Assembly (NCBI RefSeq): GCF_008107695.1
Contig: NZ_VIRG01000066.1
Location: 744,001-808,000, forward strand
From: Stappia sp. BW2
GTDB lineage: Bacteria; Pseudomonadota; Alphaproteobacteria; Rhizobiales; Stappiaceae
Direction of reading: 5' to 3'
Length of the DNA: 64,000 bases
Position 1 is the stretch's first letter; each line of letters begins with the position of its first letter. Positions 55,125 to 63,900 of the stretch are shown one piece after another. Made by a program: the position numbers and the translations under genes. The notes beneath the pieces are model-generated. The model saw only the letters and a list, made by a program, of their open reading frames with translations, was not told the DNA's origin and did not search any database.

Positions 55125-55726
55125 CGTCCCTGCCCCCATCTTTTCAATGACTTCCAGACGGCCCGCTCCAGCGTATAGCGCTCGATGGGCACCGAGCCAC
55201 CCGCCCCGAGAGAGCGGATCATGGCCTGGTCGCGATACTGAAATCCGGATTTGACGAGCACCCGGCGCGATGCCGGATTGGTGACCCGGCAGGATCCCTG
55301 CAATTCGCCAATGTCGTGATAGGTGAAGGCGTGGTCGACGAGCGCATGAACCGCTTCGGTTGCCAACCCCTGCCCCCAGAAGGGCTCACCCAGCCAATAG
55401 CCGACATGCACGGGGCCGCCGGACTCGACATTGGCATACCGCGTGATGCCGATCAGCCGACCGGTTACCTTCAGGCGGATGGCAAAGGTTGCGGAATGGG
55501 GCTGGTTGATCGCGGACTTGGCGACCAGCGACCGGGCATCGTCCAATGTGAAGGGATGCGGCATGGTGGAAAGATTTGCCGCCACTTTCTTGTTGTTGGC
55601 CAGAAATACCATATCGGCCAAATCGTCCATACGCGGTTTGTCGAGCCGCACACGAACCGCTTCCTGCGGCAATGGAGCCGCAGCAAGACTGCTTTCGTCT
55701 AATAAACCGTCACTTTCAACAACCAT
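55121..55726 (-). CDS. GNAT N-acetyltransferase (RimJ/RimL type), copy 3 of 3
   Basis: This protein of about 201 residues has an N-terminal extension, then VRVRLDKPRMDDLADMVFLANNKKVAANL, the acetyl-CoA site GEPFWGQGLATEAVHALVDHA and NPASRRVLVKSGF. GGAGG lies just upstream of the paired ATG codons 55729/55726. It is the most distant of the three copies and lies 138 bp after rpmA on the same strand. Confidence 0.85.
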   Translation of the reverse strand: MVVESDGLLDESSLAAAPLPQEAVRVRLDKPRMDDLADMVFLANNKKVAANLSTMPHPFTLDDARSLVAKSAINQPHSATFAIRLKVTGRLIGITRYANVESGGPVHVGYWLGEPFWGQGLATEAVHALVDHAFTYHDIGELQGSCRVTNPASRRVLVKSGFQYRDQAMIRSLGAGGSVPIERYTLERAVWKSLKRWGQGR

Positions 55727-55864
55727 CATTTCCTCCAGCCAAAACAAATCAAGGGAGAGATGGCGCCCCATCTCCCCCTTGGATCTTCGACTGGCCGGAT
55801 GTTGGCCTGTCTCGAATTGCCGGGGTCTTACGGGACGCCGGCGTTTCGAAACTTCACGTCGGCT

Positions 55865-56134
55865 TTACTCCGCTGCTTCCGCTACCGGGAGCACGTTAAT
55901 GTAGGTTCGCTTGTTGGCTTTCGCCTGGAACTCTACCTTGCCTTCCACGGTCGCGAAGATGGTATGGTCCTTGCCCATACCAACGCCGGTGCCCGGGTGC
56001 CAGGTAGTGCCGCGCTGACGCGCGATGATGTTGCCGGGAATCACAGCTTCCCCGCCGAATTTCTTGATGCCGAGACGGCGGCCAGCTGAGTCGCGGCCGT
56101 TGCGGGACGAGCCGCCTGCCTTTTTATGTGCCAT
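55865..56134 (-). CDS. rpmA: 50S ribosomal protein L27
   Basis: This 89-residue protein starts [22 protein letters not shown] and contains the usual [23 protein letters not shown]27 reaches into the peptidyl-transferase centre. It follows rplU by 50 bp, as almost always in bacteria. There is no cleavable N-terminal extension of the Firmicutes type. Confidence 0.97.
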   Translation of the reverse strand: MAHKKAGGSSRNGRDSAGRRLGIKKFGGEAVIPGNIIARQRGTTWHPGTGVGMGKDHTIFATVEGKVEFQAKANKRTYINVLPVAEAAE

Positions 56135-56184
56135 CGTTAGAACTCCTCGTTCTTCGAATACTTGTTAGGTTTAGGAGCGGCGGC

Positions 56185-56787
56185 TTAGTTGCCAGCCAGT
56201 TCCTTCGCCTGCTCAACCCAATTACCGCGTTCGAACTTGCCCTTCAGGCCAGTTTCTTCTTCAACGCGTGCGACATCGTCAGCGGACATGTCTGCGATCT
56301 GAGCGAAGGTGGTGATGCCAGCCTCGTTCAGTTTCTTCACAGCAGCCGGACCAGCGCCGTCCAGCTTCTTCAGGTCGTCGCCGCCTTCTGCTGCTGCAGC
56401 CGGTGCGGCTTCAGCGGTTTCTTCAGCCTTCGGCGCTGCCTTCTTCGGCGCTGCCTTCTTGGCCGGCTTTGCACCACCGGTCAGGATGTCGGTCACCTTG
56501 ACGAGGGTGAACGCCTGACGATGGCCGTTGCGGCGGCGGGAATTCTGACGCCGGCGCTTCTTGAAAATGATAACCTTGCGGTTACGGCCCTGTTCGACCA
56601 CTTCAGCAACCACGGAAGCGCCTTCCACAAGCGGAGCGCCAACGGTGGTGTCTGTGCCATTACCGACCATCAGAACCTCTTCAAAGGTGATGGTGCTGCC
56701 GGCTTCGGCTTCGAGCTTTTCGACCTTCAGAAGGTCATCGGCGGCAACAGTGTACTGCTTGCCACCCGTTTTGATCACTGCGAACAT
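56185..56787 (-). CDS. rplU: 50S ribosomal protein L21 with C-terminal helix-hairpin-helix extension
   Basis: This 200-residue protein has a normal L21 part (about 1-102: [23 protein letters not shown], then [17 protein letters not shown]), a low-complexity Ala/Lys/Pro/Glu linker encoded partly by a repeated 15-bp unit, and a helix-hairpin-helix-like tail ([20 protein letters not shown]). E. coli L21 has 103 residues. The extension is common in Rhizobiales. ATG 56787 follows AAGGA. Confidence 0.95.
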   Translation of the reverse strand: MFAVIKTGGKQYTVAADDLLKVEKLEAEAGSTITFEEVLMVGNGTDTTVGAPLVEGASVVAEVVEQGRNRKVIIFKKRRRQNSRRRNGHRQAFTLVKVTDILTGGAKPAKKAAPKKAAPKAEETAEAAPAAAAEGGDDLKKLDGAGPAAVKKLNEAGITTFAQIADMSADDVARVEEETGLKGKFERGNWVEQAKELAGN

Positions 56788-57003
56788 GTCTCGCACGTCC
56801 TTCTTTTCGTTTTTGACACACCGGAACGGGCTGTTACACCATCGAACCGGCTGCTTTTCAGGTCGAACCGAGGCGCCTGTCCCTCCAGGTCTTGAATCCT
56901 GGCTGACAAGTCTTTGTGTCGGGTTGAGCGTGAAGCTTTGAAAGCCCGGCAGGCCTTGAACGACAAACAGAACTCGAAAAAGCGAACCTTTTCGAGCTCG
57001 CGC

Positions 57004-57031
57004 AATATAGTCGGCCCGCATTCGTTGTCAA
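57004..57031 (-). promoter_or_regulatory. Sigma-70 promoter of rplU-rpmA
   Basis: On the minus strand a perfect TTGACA (57031-57026) and TATATT (57009-57004) are 16 bases apart, implying an rplU leader of about 210 nt. Confidence 0.8.
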
Positions 57032-57358
57032 ACGGAAATCTGGCCTTTTTGCCGCAAAACCGCTTGTTTTTCGAATCCCATGCGCCGCGCATTCGCGGCG
57101 GGTTCTCTCAGCGTTCATCGCGATTGCCGCAAACGGGAAAACGTTAATCCGCCTCACCGGCCGTTATCGGGGCAGGCTCGCATCAGGTCAATCCGAATCT
57201 CCACGATGCTCCCTCCAGCCCTTTCCAGAAAGCTCTTCCACACAGCTCTTCAACGGGCGCACCCGCTTCCATAGCTGGTCAGATCATGCCTCGGAACCAG
57301 ACAAACCGGGCGAAAACGCCCCCAATCCACAACCTGAAAAAAGAACTCATTTCCGGGC

Positions 57359-57387
57359 TTGCAGGGCGCGCAGAGTGTGTCTATGTT
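57359..57387 (+). promoter_or_regulatory. Promoter of tRNA-Ser
   Basis: TTGCAG (57359-57364) and TATGTT (57382-57387) are 17 bases apart and end about 36 bases before the tRNA. Confidence 0.55.
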
Positions 57388-57423
57388 CCGCGCCACTTGA
57401 GACCCGTTTATCGCAAGTGCCGC

Positions 57424-57513
57424 GGAGAGGTGCCGGAGTGGTTGAACGGGGCGGTCTCGAAAACCGTTGAGCGCGCATGCGTTCCGGGGGTTCGAATCCC
57501 CCTCTCTCCGCCA
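57424..57513 (+). tRNA. tRNA-Ser (anticodon CGA)
   Basis: The 90-nt class II tRNA has acceptor GGAGAGG pairing with TCTCTCC, anticodon stem GCGGT/ACCGT around CTCGAAA (anticodon CGA), a long variable arm and a T-loop GGTTCGAATCC. The CCA end is encoded. Confidence 0.96.
57490..57511 (+). repeat. Direct repeat, copy 1 (3' end of tRNA-Ser), att-like
   Basis: The T-arm and acceptor end of tRNA-Ser recur imperfectly (20 of 22 bases) at 58574-58595 in the same orientation, as left by site-specific integration into a tRNA gene. Confidence 0.6.
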
Positions 57514-57693
57514 TTTTTCATAAAGCAGACGTGTTAGCGAACCCGCTTGCGGGATCAGAGCAACGCGCTTGTACTTACAGGCCTGACCTAAGTTGAGTCG
57601 ACCTTACTGTCGGGCGGTTCTCGGGCGAACTGGTTTCAAAGTGATTGCACCATCAATCGCGGGTTTGCGGACTTTGCCACCACTCAGTGTGTG

Positions 57694-58350
57694 TCAGCTT
57701 CCAGCATCTTTGCGGCCAACACTGATGACATGCTGTCGATCCAGCCCCGCTTTAATGATCGGCCTCTCAGCTACTAAATCGAAGCATCGGGCGATACTCG
57801 GAAACCTATGCCTAAAACCGTCTTGGTCCGGATACCAAGATGCAAGCATCACAAGATAGGTATCCGCCACGCTATGACGTGGTCCCAAACAGTACGGACC
57901 ATTTGCGTCTAAATGCTCCTCAAGCGGCGCCCAGACTTCACCCAACAATTCGACTGCTCTGTCTCGGATGTTTTGTGCGTTGCTCGCATCTGTGGAGTAG
58001 CGCTCAGGATAGTAGTAGCGCTTATATTGATCCTGAACCGATGTCGCCAAATAGATCAGTGTTTTGAGAAACAGGGGGCGGTCAGGATCACTGGGCCCGG
58101 GCGCAATTTCGGAAAGCTGGTGCAGATCGGCCAGGAAAAGACAGATTGCTGACGCTTCTGTCATCACCGTTCCGTTCTCCAACTTTAGCGCCGGAATCTT
58201 TCCGCTTGGATTTATGGACAGATATTCTGGCGACCGATGCGCGCCTCGGGATATATCGATTTCAACGATATTGTGCATAAGTTCGGCTTCTTCCAGCACC
58301 ATTTGAGGCGCAAAAGACGCGGTGCCGATGCAGGAAAAAAGCGTCAACAT
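57694..58350 (-). CDS. Glutathione S-transferase family protein
   Basis: This 218-residue protein has the thioredoxin-like N-domain (LTLFSCIGTASFAPQMVLEEAEL, then NPSGKIPALKLENGTVMTEASAICLFLAD) and a helical C-domain. The catalytic candidate is the Ser/Cys pair in LFSCIG. ATG 58350 fits the family start. Its base composition is lower in GC than the neighbours, and it lies between the tRNA-Ser 3' end and its imperfect duplicate, so it may have been acquired. No partner genes are adjacent and the substrate is unknown. Confidence 0.85.
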   Translation of the reverse strand: MLTLFSCIGTASFAPQMVLEEAELMHNIVEIDISRGAHRSPEYLSINPSGKIPALKLENGTVMTEASAICLFLADLHQLSEIAPGPSDPDRPLFLKTLIYLATSVQDQYKRYYYPERYSTDASNAQNIRDRAVELLGEVWAPLEEHLDANGPYCLGPRHSVADTYLVMLASWYPDQDGFRHRFPSIARCFDLVAERPIIKAGLDRQHVISVGRKDAGS

Positions 58351-58668
58351 TAAAACACTCTGACTGGTGAAACGTCGCTGCGCAAGCTGGTCAATCATTG
58401 AACAGATGGGACGACAGAAATGGACTCATAGCTGCCAGTTGGACGTACGGTAGCTAGTCGATGGCCGAAGCGGATAGTTCCAACTAATCTCGAATATAAT
58501 CCATACCCAAATCCGAGAAGGCGTTTAAAACCACTTCCCGATCCTCAAGTTCTTTGAATAGATCGTCAAAAAAGTTCGCATCCCTCTCTCTCCGCGTTTC
58601 CCCATATATCGACGAACCGCTAGCGTTTGATGAGGGTCATCTTCATCACAGGTTTCTTCGGCGGCTGA
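58351..58668. other. 318-bp remnant-rich stretch with the second att-like repeat
   Basis: No intact gene is seen. A minus-strand frame open over 58484-58636 ends in DDLFKELEDREVVLNAF and SDLGMDYIRD, which looks protein-like but lacks a start, so it may be the end of a broken gene. The duplicated tRNA end at 58574-58595 lies inside it. Confidence 0.4.
58574..58595 (+). repeat. Direct repeat, copy 2, att-like
   Basis: GTTCGCATCCCTCTCTCTCC plus GC repeats the tRNA-Ser 3' end with two mismatches (A to C and C to T), 1084 bases downstream of copy 1. Confidence 0.6.
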
Positions 58669-58860
58669 TTAGACAACGATTTCCTTCAGTACAAAGATCT
58701 TTATCTCGTCCTTAGTGACCAGGACCTCAGAAACAATCGCCCTTAAATAAGATTTGGCGACCGGGGCTTTTATGTCGGACAGCCGCTCCCTTATGCGAGC
58801 GGCAAAGATTTCCACCTGTTCCCTGGAGGGTGTTGGGGATTTTTCCGAAACGTTTAGGGT
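58669..58860 (-). pseudogene. Serine-recombinase C-terminal remnant
   Basis: The last 60 or so codons of a minus-strand frame read SREQVEIFAARIRERL, APVAKSYLRAIVSEV and KDEIKIF, the C-terminal tail typical of large serine recombinases in alphaproteobacteria. No catalytic resolvase domain is found upstream; the frame to 59247 has no recognisable protein character. It is therefore a fragment, perhaps the left-over integrase of the tRNA-Ser islet. The 58861-59134 stretch beyond it shows nothing recognisable. Confidence 0.55.
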
Positions 58861-59134
58861 GTGGAACCATAAATGAAGACGAAATGGTTTAGGCGGATTG
58901 GTCTTCCTCAAGGCACGGAAGCGCAGGAAATGAGGCTTTGGGTGGTGGCCCCGTTCTGCGCGGCAACCTGCGAAAACCTTGAGTCGGGGTCTTCCGTTAC
59001 GGGGCCGTTGTGCGTGTGGCCCACATCCCGTCAGGAACTGTCTCCTGCTTGCTCTCTGGCCATAAGAAGGCAAACCCGCTTCGCGCGCGCCTGCCCGCTT
59101 CATGCCACTCCGTCGTTCTTCATGGGGCGAGGCC

Positions 59135-59857
59135 CTAAACGCTTGTCCCCAGCTTGACCTGGACATTGAGGCGGGAAGCCGCGCCTTGGAGGTGCGTTGC
59201 CATGGCTTCGCGGGCGGATGTCCTGTCGCCTGCTTCGATTGCCGCAAGCACTCTGCTGTGCTCTTTCTGGGTGATCTCGACCAGATCGCCCTTGGCGTAG
59301 CTCTCCGACGTGGCTCGCGTGGTTTCCTTCAAGCGCGAGGAAATGTAGCAGATGATCGTAAAGAGATAGGAATTGCCGGCAGCCTTGCCGATTGCCCGGT
59401 GAAACACCGCATCAGCTTCCAGCCGCTGTTCGTTGAACTGCTTGTGCCCCTCAAGCACGGCGACTGCCGCGCGCATCTCCGCAAGATCCTCCGCATTCCG
59501 GCGCAAGGCGGCAAGGCCCGCAGCCTCGATTTCCAGAAGCCCGCGCAATTCGAAGAGATCTGCCAGATTGCCCGATTTTTCGAGCGATCTGATGTCGACA
59601 CGGAAGGTTTCGCGTTCCGAAACGGGCTTGACCACGGCTCCACGGCCCTGGCGCGATTCAATGATACCATCGGAGCGAAGCCGGGCGATGGCTTCACGCA
59701 CCACGTTGCGGCTGACACCAAATGTTCCGGCAAGGGCGTGTTCGGTGGGCAAGAGATCGCCGGGCATCAGTTCGCCGTCTTGTATCTTTGCCATGATGTC
59801 CGCGGCAATGCGGTCAGGCAACAGCGACGACCGGCGCACTTCCCGAGACTCCACCAT
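59135..59857 (-). CDS. GntR-family FadR-type (FCD) transcriptional regulator
   Basis: This 240-residue protein has an N-terminal winged helix (PTEHALAGTFGVSRNVVREA, RSDGIIESRQGRGAVV) and an FCD ligand domain with the metal-binding pattern around LEADAVFHRAIGKAAGN and KEHSRVLAAIEAGD. FCD regulators usually respond to small carboxylates and repress catabolic genes. ATG 59857 is chosen for the strong AAGGAG eight bases upstream. It has no adjacent catabolic genes within the window, so its targets are unknown. Confidence 0.88.
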   Translation of the reverse strand: MVESREVRRSSLLPDRIAADIMAKIQDGELMPGDLLPTEHALAGTFGVSRNVVREAIARLRSDGIIESRQGRGAVVKPVSERETFRVDIRSLEKSGNLADLFELRGLLEIEAAGLAALRRNAEDLAEMRAAVAVLEGHKQFNEQRLEADAVFHRAIGKAAGNSYLFTIICYISSRLKETTRATSESYAKGDLVEITQKEHSRVLAAIEAGDRTSAREAMATHLQGAASRLNVQVKLGTSV

Positions 59858-60056
59858 GCCTGTTTCTCCTTGCATTGCCGTAGCGTTCTTCATGTTATCA
59901 AGCGGCTTAATGCATCCATAAGACAAGCTTAGGCACTTGTCGAGCCAATCGGCATTACGGTTTCAAACGGCAGAAAGCTGCCATTCTCATTGTTTGAAGA
60001 AGGTCGGACTTGTGCGATTGCGGAGGAGCCTGCCAAACGCACGCGCTTACAAGGCC

Positions 60057-60971
60057 CTAAAGCGCGTAGATTACCTCGGCCGCGCGCACAGCTGCGGAAG
60101 CCCGGTTCTCGACGCCAAGTTTGACGAAGATCTGCTCCAGATGCTTGTTCACGGTGCGCGGCGACAGGCCCAAAATTTCGCCTATATCCTTGTTGGACTT
60201 GCCCTTGGCGATCCAGATCAGAACTTCCGCCTCGCGCTGTGTCAGTTCAAAGCTGCCCTGAAGCGCCTGAACCTGACCGGCTTCATCTTCCGCAGTCACG
60301 CGGAACAGGTTCTCATCCGGACCGACGCGGCCAAGCGGGTGAAGCTGCACCGCAAGGTTTTCAGACAAGCCGAGCATGAAACTCTTGCGCCGCTCTCCTG
60401 TAGCCTGCTGCCCATCCAGCCAGTCCCCCAGCGCCTGACCCAAACGAAAAAGACTGGTTTCGGCAGCACCTGTCTTTGCCAGCAGATTGTGGATTTGCGG
60501 TGTCGACCACAGGACCGTCCCTTCCTGCGATACCGCCACCAGATGCCGGCCGGCAGCGTCCAGCGCCACATGGGCGCTTTGAACCGAACGGGCATTCTTC
60601 AGGTGCACCTTGATCCGCGCCTTGAGCTCATCGACGTCGATCGGTTTGGTAAGGAAATCGACGCCGCCCGATTCCAGCGCCTTTACCACATGCTCCGTCT
60701 CGGACAGCCCGGTCATGAAGATAACCGGCACATGCTGAAGTGCCGGGTTTTCCTTGATCTGACGGCAAGTTTCGAAACCGTCGAGACCCGGCATGACCGC
60801 ATCCATCAGGATCGTGTCCGGCGTCACCTTGTTGCAGATATTGAGCGCGGTCTCGCCGCTGGTCGCCACCAGAACGGCCACCCCAGTCTTTTTCAGAGCT
60901 TCGGTGACGAAGCCGAGCGTTTCCGGGCTGTCGTCGACCACAAGAACCGTATCGCGACGATCATCCGTCAT
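60057..60971 (-). CDS. Response regulator with LuxR-type DNA-binding domain
   Basis: This 304-residue protein has an N-terminal receiver (VLVVDDSPETLGF, phospho-Asp in TILMDAVMPGLDGF, VDFLTKPIDVDELKARI), a central PAS-like segment and a C-terminal LuxR/GerE helix-turn-helix (LTQREAEVLIWIAKGKSNKD, IGEILGLSPRTVNKHLEQIF). It overlaps the end of the kinase gene by 11 bases, so the two form a two-component pair. ATG 60971 is used. Targets are unknown. Confidence 0.9.
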   Translation of the reverse strand: MTDDRRDTVLVVDDSPETLGFVTEALKKTGVAVLVATSGETALNICNKVTPDTILMDAVMPGLDGFETCRQIKENPALQHVPVIFMTGLSETEHVVKALESGGVDFLTKPIDVDELKARIKVHLKNARSVQSAHVALDAAGRHLVAVSQEGTVLWSTPQIHNLLAKTGAAETSLFRLGQALGDWLDGQQATGERRKSFMLGLSENLAVQLHPLGRVGPDENLFRVTAEDEAGQVQALQGSFELTQREAEVLIWIAKGKSNKDIGEILGLSPRTVNKHLEQIFVKLGVENRASAAVRAAEVIYAL

Positions 60972-63900
60972 GTGTTTCCAATTCACTCAAGACGTTTTTG
61001 TAAGCATCGAAATCGAACCGGGCGAGATGGACATTCAATGCATCGATCAGGGGCAGATTTTCCGGCGTTTGCGCCAACTCGTTCAGCTTGGCCTCAATGC
61101 CTTCCACATAACCGATCTCGGCAAGAGAGAGCAGATCGGCGACGTGATCGGCACCTGGCGATTTCAGGGGATCCTTTCTGGCAGGTTCCCGGGTGCGTTC
61201 GACCGGCAGTTCGGTCCACACAATCCCCATGTGTTTTTGCAGCAGGTCGTAAAGCTGGCCGATGGCGAACGGCTTGGCAAGCGTGGCCGAATGATGCGCC
61301 GGTCCGTCCGGGCGCAGAGCCTTGTCACCGATGTTGGCGGACAGCATGATGATCGGCGCGGTCGCGCCTCTGTCCCGCAGCTCCTCAGCAAGCTCCCAAC
61401 CGTTCATTCCCGGCATCAGGATATCGATCAGGTAGAGATCCGGCCGAAGCGGTTCTACGGTTTCAAGGCAGGCCCGGCCCGTCTCCGCTTCGACAACGGC
61501 GAATCCGATGGGTTTCAGGATATCGCAAACAAGAGACCGGTGATCCGGATTGTCGTCGATCACGGCAACCGTTTTCCGCTCGCCCTTATAGCCTCGCACC
61601 TGTCTTTCCAGGCGGATCGTATCGACGGGTCTGTCGACAGCCGCCAGCATCAGGCGCACTTCGAAGGAGGCGCCCTCGCCCGGTTCGCTGGACAGTGCGA
61701 TAGCCCCGCCCATGGTTTCCGTCAGAAGCTTGGTGATGGTCAGCCCGAGGCCCAGTCCCGGCGTCTTGGCACCATCCGCGGCCTTGCTGCGGCCGAAAGG
61801 TTCGAAAATCTTGACTTGCTCATCAAGCGCGATACCCGGTCCACTGTCCGACACGACAAAGCAGGCCACTTGCGAACGGTAGCTGACGGCAAGCGAAACG
61901 GTGCCTTTGGTGGTGAACTTGATCGCGTTGGACAGAAGATTGACCAGGATCTGCCGCAGGCGCTTTTCATCTGTTCGCACAAAGACCGGCAGGTTGGGCG
62001 CACGGGCATAGCTGAAGCCGAGCCCCTTGGCCGAGGCCTGCATGCGGAACATGTCGACAATCTGATCCAGAAACTCGTGAATGTTGATCTCGTTGGAATA
62101 GATCTGCAACCTTCCGGCTTCGATGCGCGAGATATCCAGAAGACCATCGATCAGCCCCGACAGATGCTCGGCGCTGCGCCGGATCGTGCTGACGGCAGGC
62201 TTGCGGGCTTCCGGCACGCTGTCATCGTGCTCCAGCACCTGCGCATAGCCCATGACCGCGTTCAGCGGGGTTCTGAGTTCATGACTGAGACCAACCACAT
62301 AACGGCTCTTGGCAAGATTGGCCGCCTCGGCATCTTCCTTCGCCTTCTGCAGGGCTGCGTCGGTGACACTGTGGGCATCGATTTCCTTTTGGAGCAGCGC
62401 GTTCTGGCGCATGGATTCTTCCTCAGCGACCCGGCGCGTGTCGTGGGCCAACACCAGAAACCAGCAGGCAATGCCGACGACGATGGCGAAGACGAAGAAG
62501 ATCAATAGAACCGTCTGCCCGATAATTCCGGTCGGGTCTCCCAGACGGTTCTCCGCCTGGGCGTAGATGATCCAGAGCACCAGACCGATTGCCGCATTCG
62601 ACAGGACGGAGATGAGCGCGTAGCGCCCCAGCCGGGATCGCAGGAACGCCATTGCCTTTTCCGGCAGAACATGCCCCGCGACGGTGCCGACCTGATAGGA
62701 CAACCGCGCCTTCGGTTTGCAGCTGTCGTGACAGCGCGCGTCGAGAGAACAGCACAGCGAACAGATTGGAGACTGATAAGCCGGGCAATAGGCCATGTCT
62801 TCCGGTTCGAACGGGTTTTCGCAGATCGAGCAGGCGATGTGTTCCTTCGACTGCCAGCTCTGGCGCGGTTTGCGCGCGAGATAGAACCGTCCCCTGGTCG
62901 CATAGGCGATCAGGGGCGCAGCCACGAAGGCGATGGCCATGGCGAGGAAGGTGGCCATCGCCTCGGCAGTCTCGCCGAACTCGCCAAAGTGCGCCGCAAG
63001 AGCAAACCCCGCAGCCAGAAGCATGGCCCCGGTGCCGACGGGGTTGATGTCATAAAGATGCGCGCGCTTGAACTCGATGCCCGGAGGCGACAGCCCCAGC
63101 GGCTTGTTGATGAAGAGATCCGCCGAAATGGCCGACAGCCAGGCCATTGCAATGATGGAAAAAACGCCGAGGGTTTCCTCCAGCAGCCGGTAGATGCCGA
63201 GTTCCATCAGCAGCAGGGCGATGCCAACATTGAAGACCAGCCAGACAACCCGCCCCGGATGGGAATGGGTGAGGCGCGAGAAGAAGTTCGACCAGGCGAG
63301 CGACCCGGCATAGGCGTTCATCACGTTGATCTTGAGCTGCGCCACCATTACGAAAGCTGCCATCAGCAGAAGGACCACGGTTTCGTTCGGGATCACGTAG
63401 CCAAAAGCAATGGCGTACATGCGCGACGGTTCGTCGGCATGCTGAACCGGAACACCGTGGGACAGCACAAGCACCGCCAGAAACGATCCGGCAATCATCT
63501 TGGGAGCGCCGAGAACGACCCAACCAGGCCCAGCCAGAAACAGGGCAAGCCTGTGTCTGCGCCGGGCAAAATCCTGCGCCGGCAGAAACCGGAGAAAATC
63601 CACCTGCTCACCGATCTGGGCCATCAAGGCCAGGATGACGGCAGACGCCGCACCGAAGCTGACCAGATTAATACTGTCCCAGCCGCCCACTGTGGTGCGC
63701 GGGGCCTGCGTGACCGGGTCAATGCCGGAAAAAGTCAGCCACTCGCCAACGGCCTGCCAGTCGGTGAAGGCGATGAAGACGAACGGCAGGATGTTCAGGA
63801 TGATCCAGAAAGGCTGGGTCGCGAGCTGAAAGCGGCTGATCCAGGTAATGCCGTGGGTGACCAGCGGAATGACCGCAACAGCGCTGACGACATAGCCCAG

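Larger units (their letters stand above)
56788..57423. other. 636-bp gap between rplU and tRNA-Ser
   Basis: No gene is seen. It contains the rplU promoter at 57004-57031 and thus a leader of about 210 nt, then about 330 bp of unassigned sequence, and the tRNA-Ser promoter at 57359-57387. The leader could fold into an r-protein regulatory structure. Confidence 0.55.

Noticed and set aside
56788..57021. Longer rplU reading frame starting at 57021
   Set aside because: The added residues overlap the promoter and leader, and ATG 56787 has a good ribosome-binding site and matches all L21 starts.
58861..59247. N-terminal extension of the recombinase-like frame
   Set aside because: The sequence upstream of codon 130 is Arg/Pro/His-rich with no family resemblance and overlaps the FCD regulator end; only the C-terminal tail looks real.
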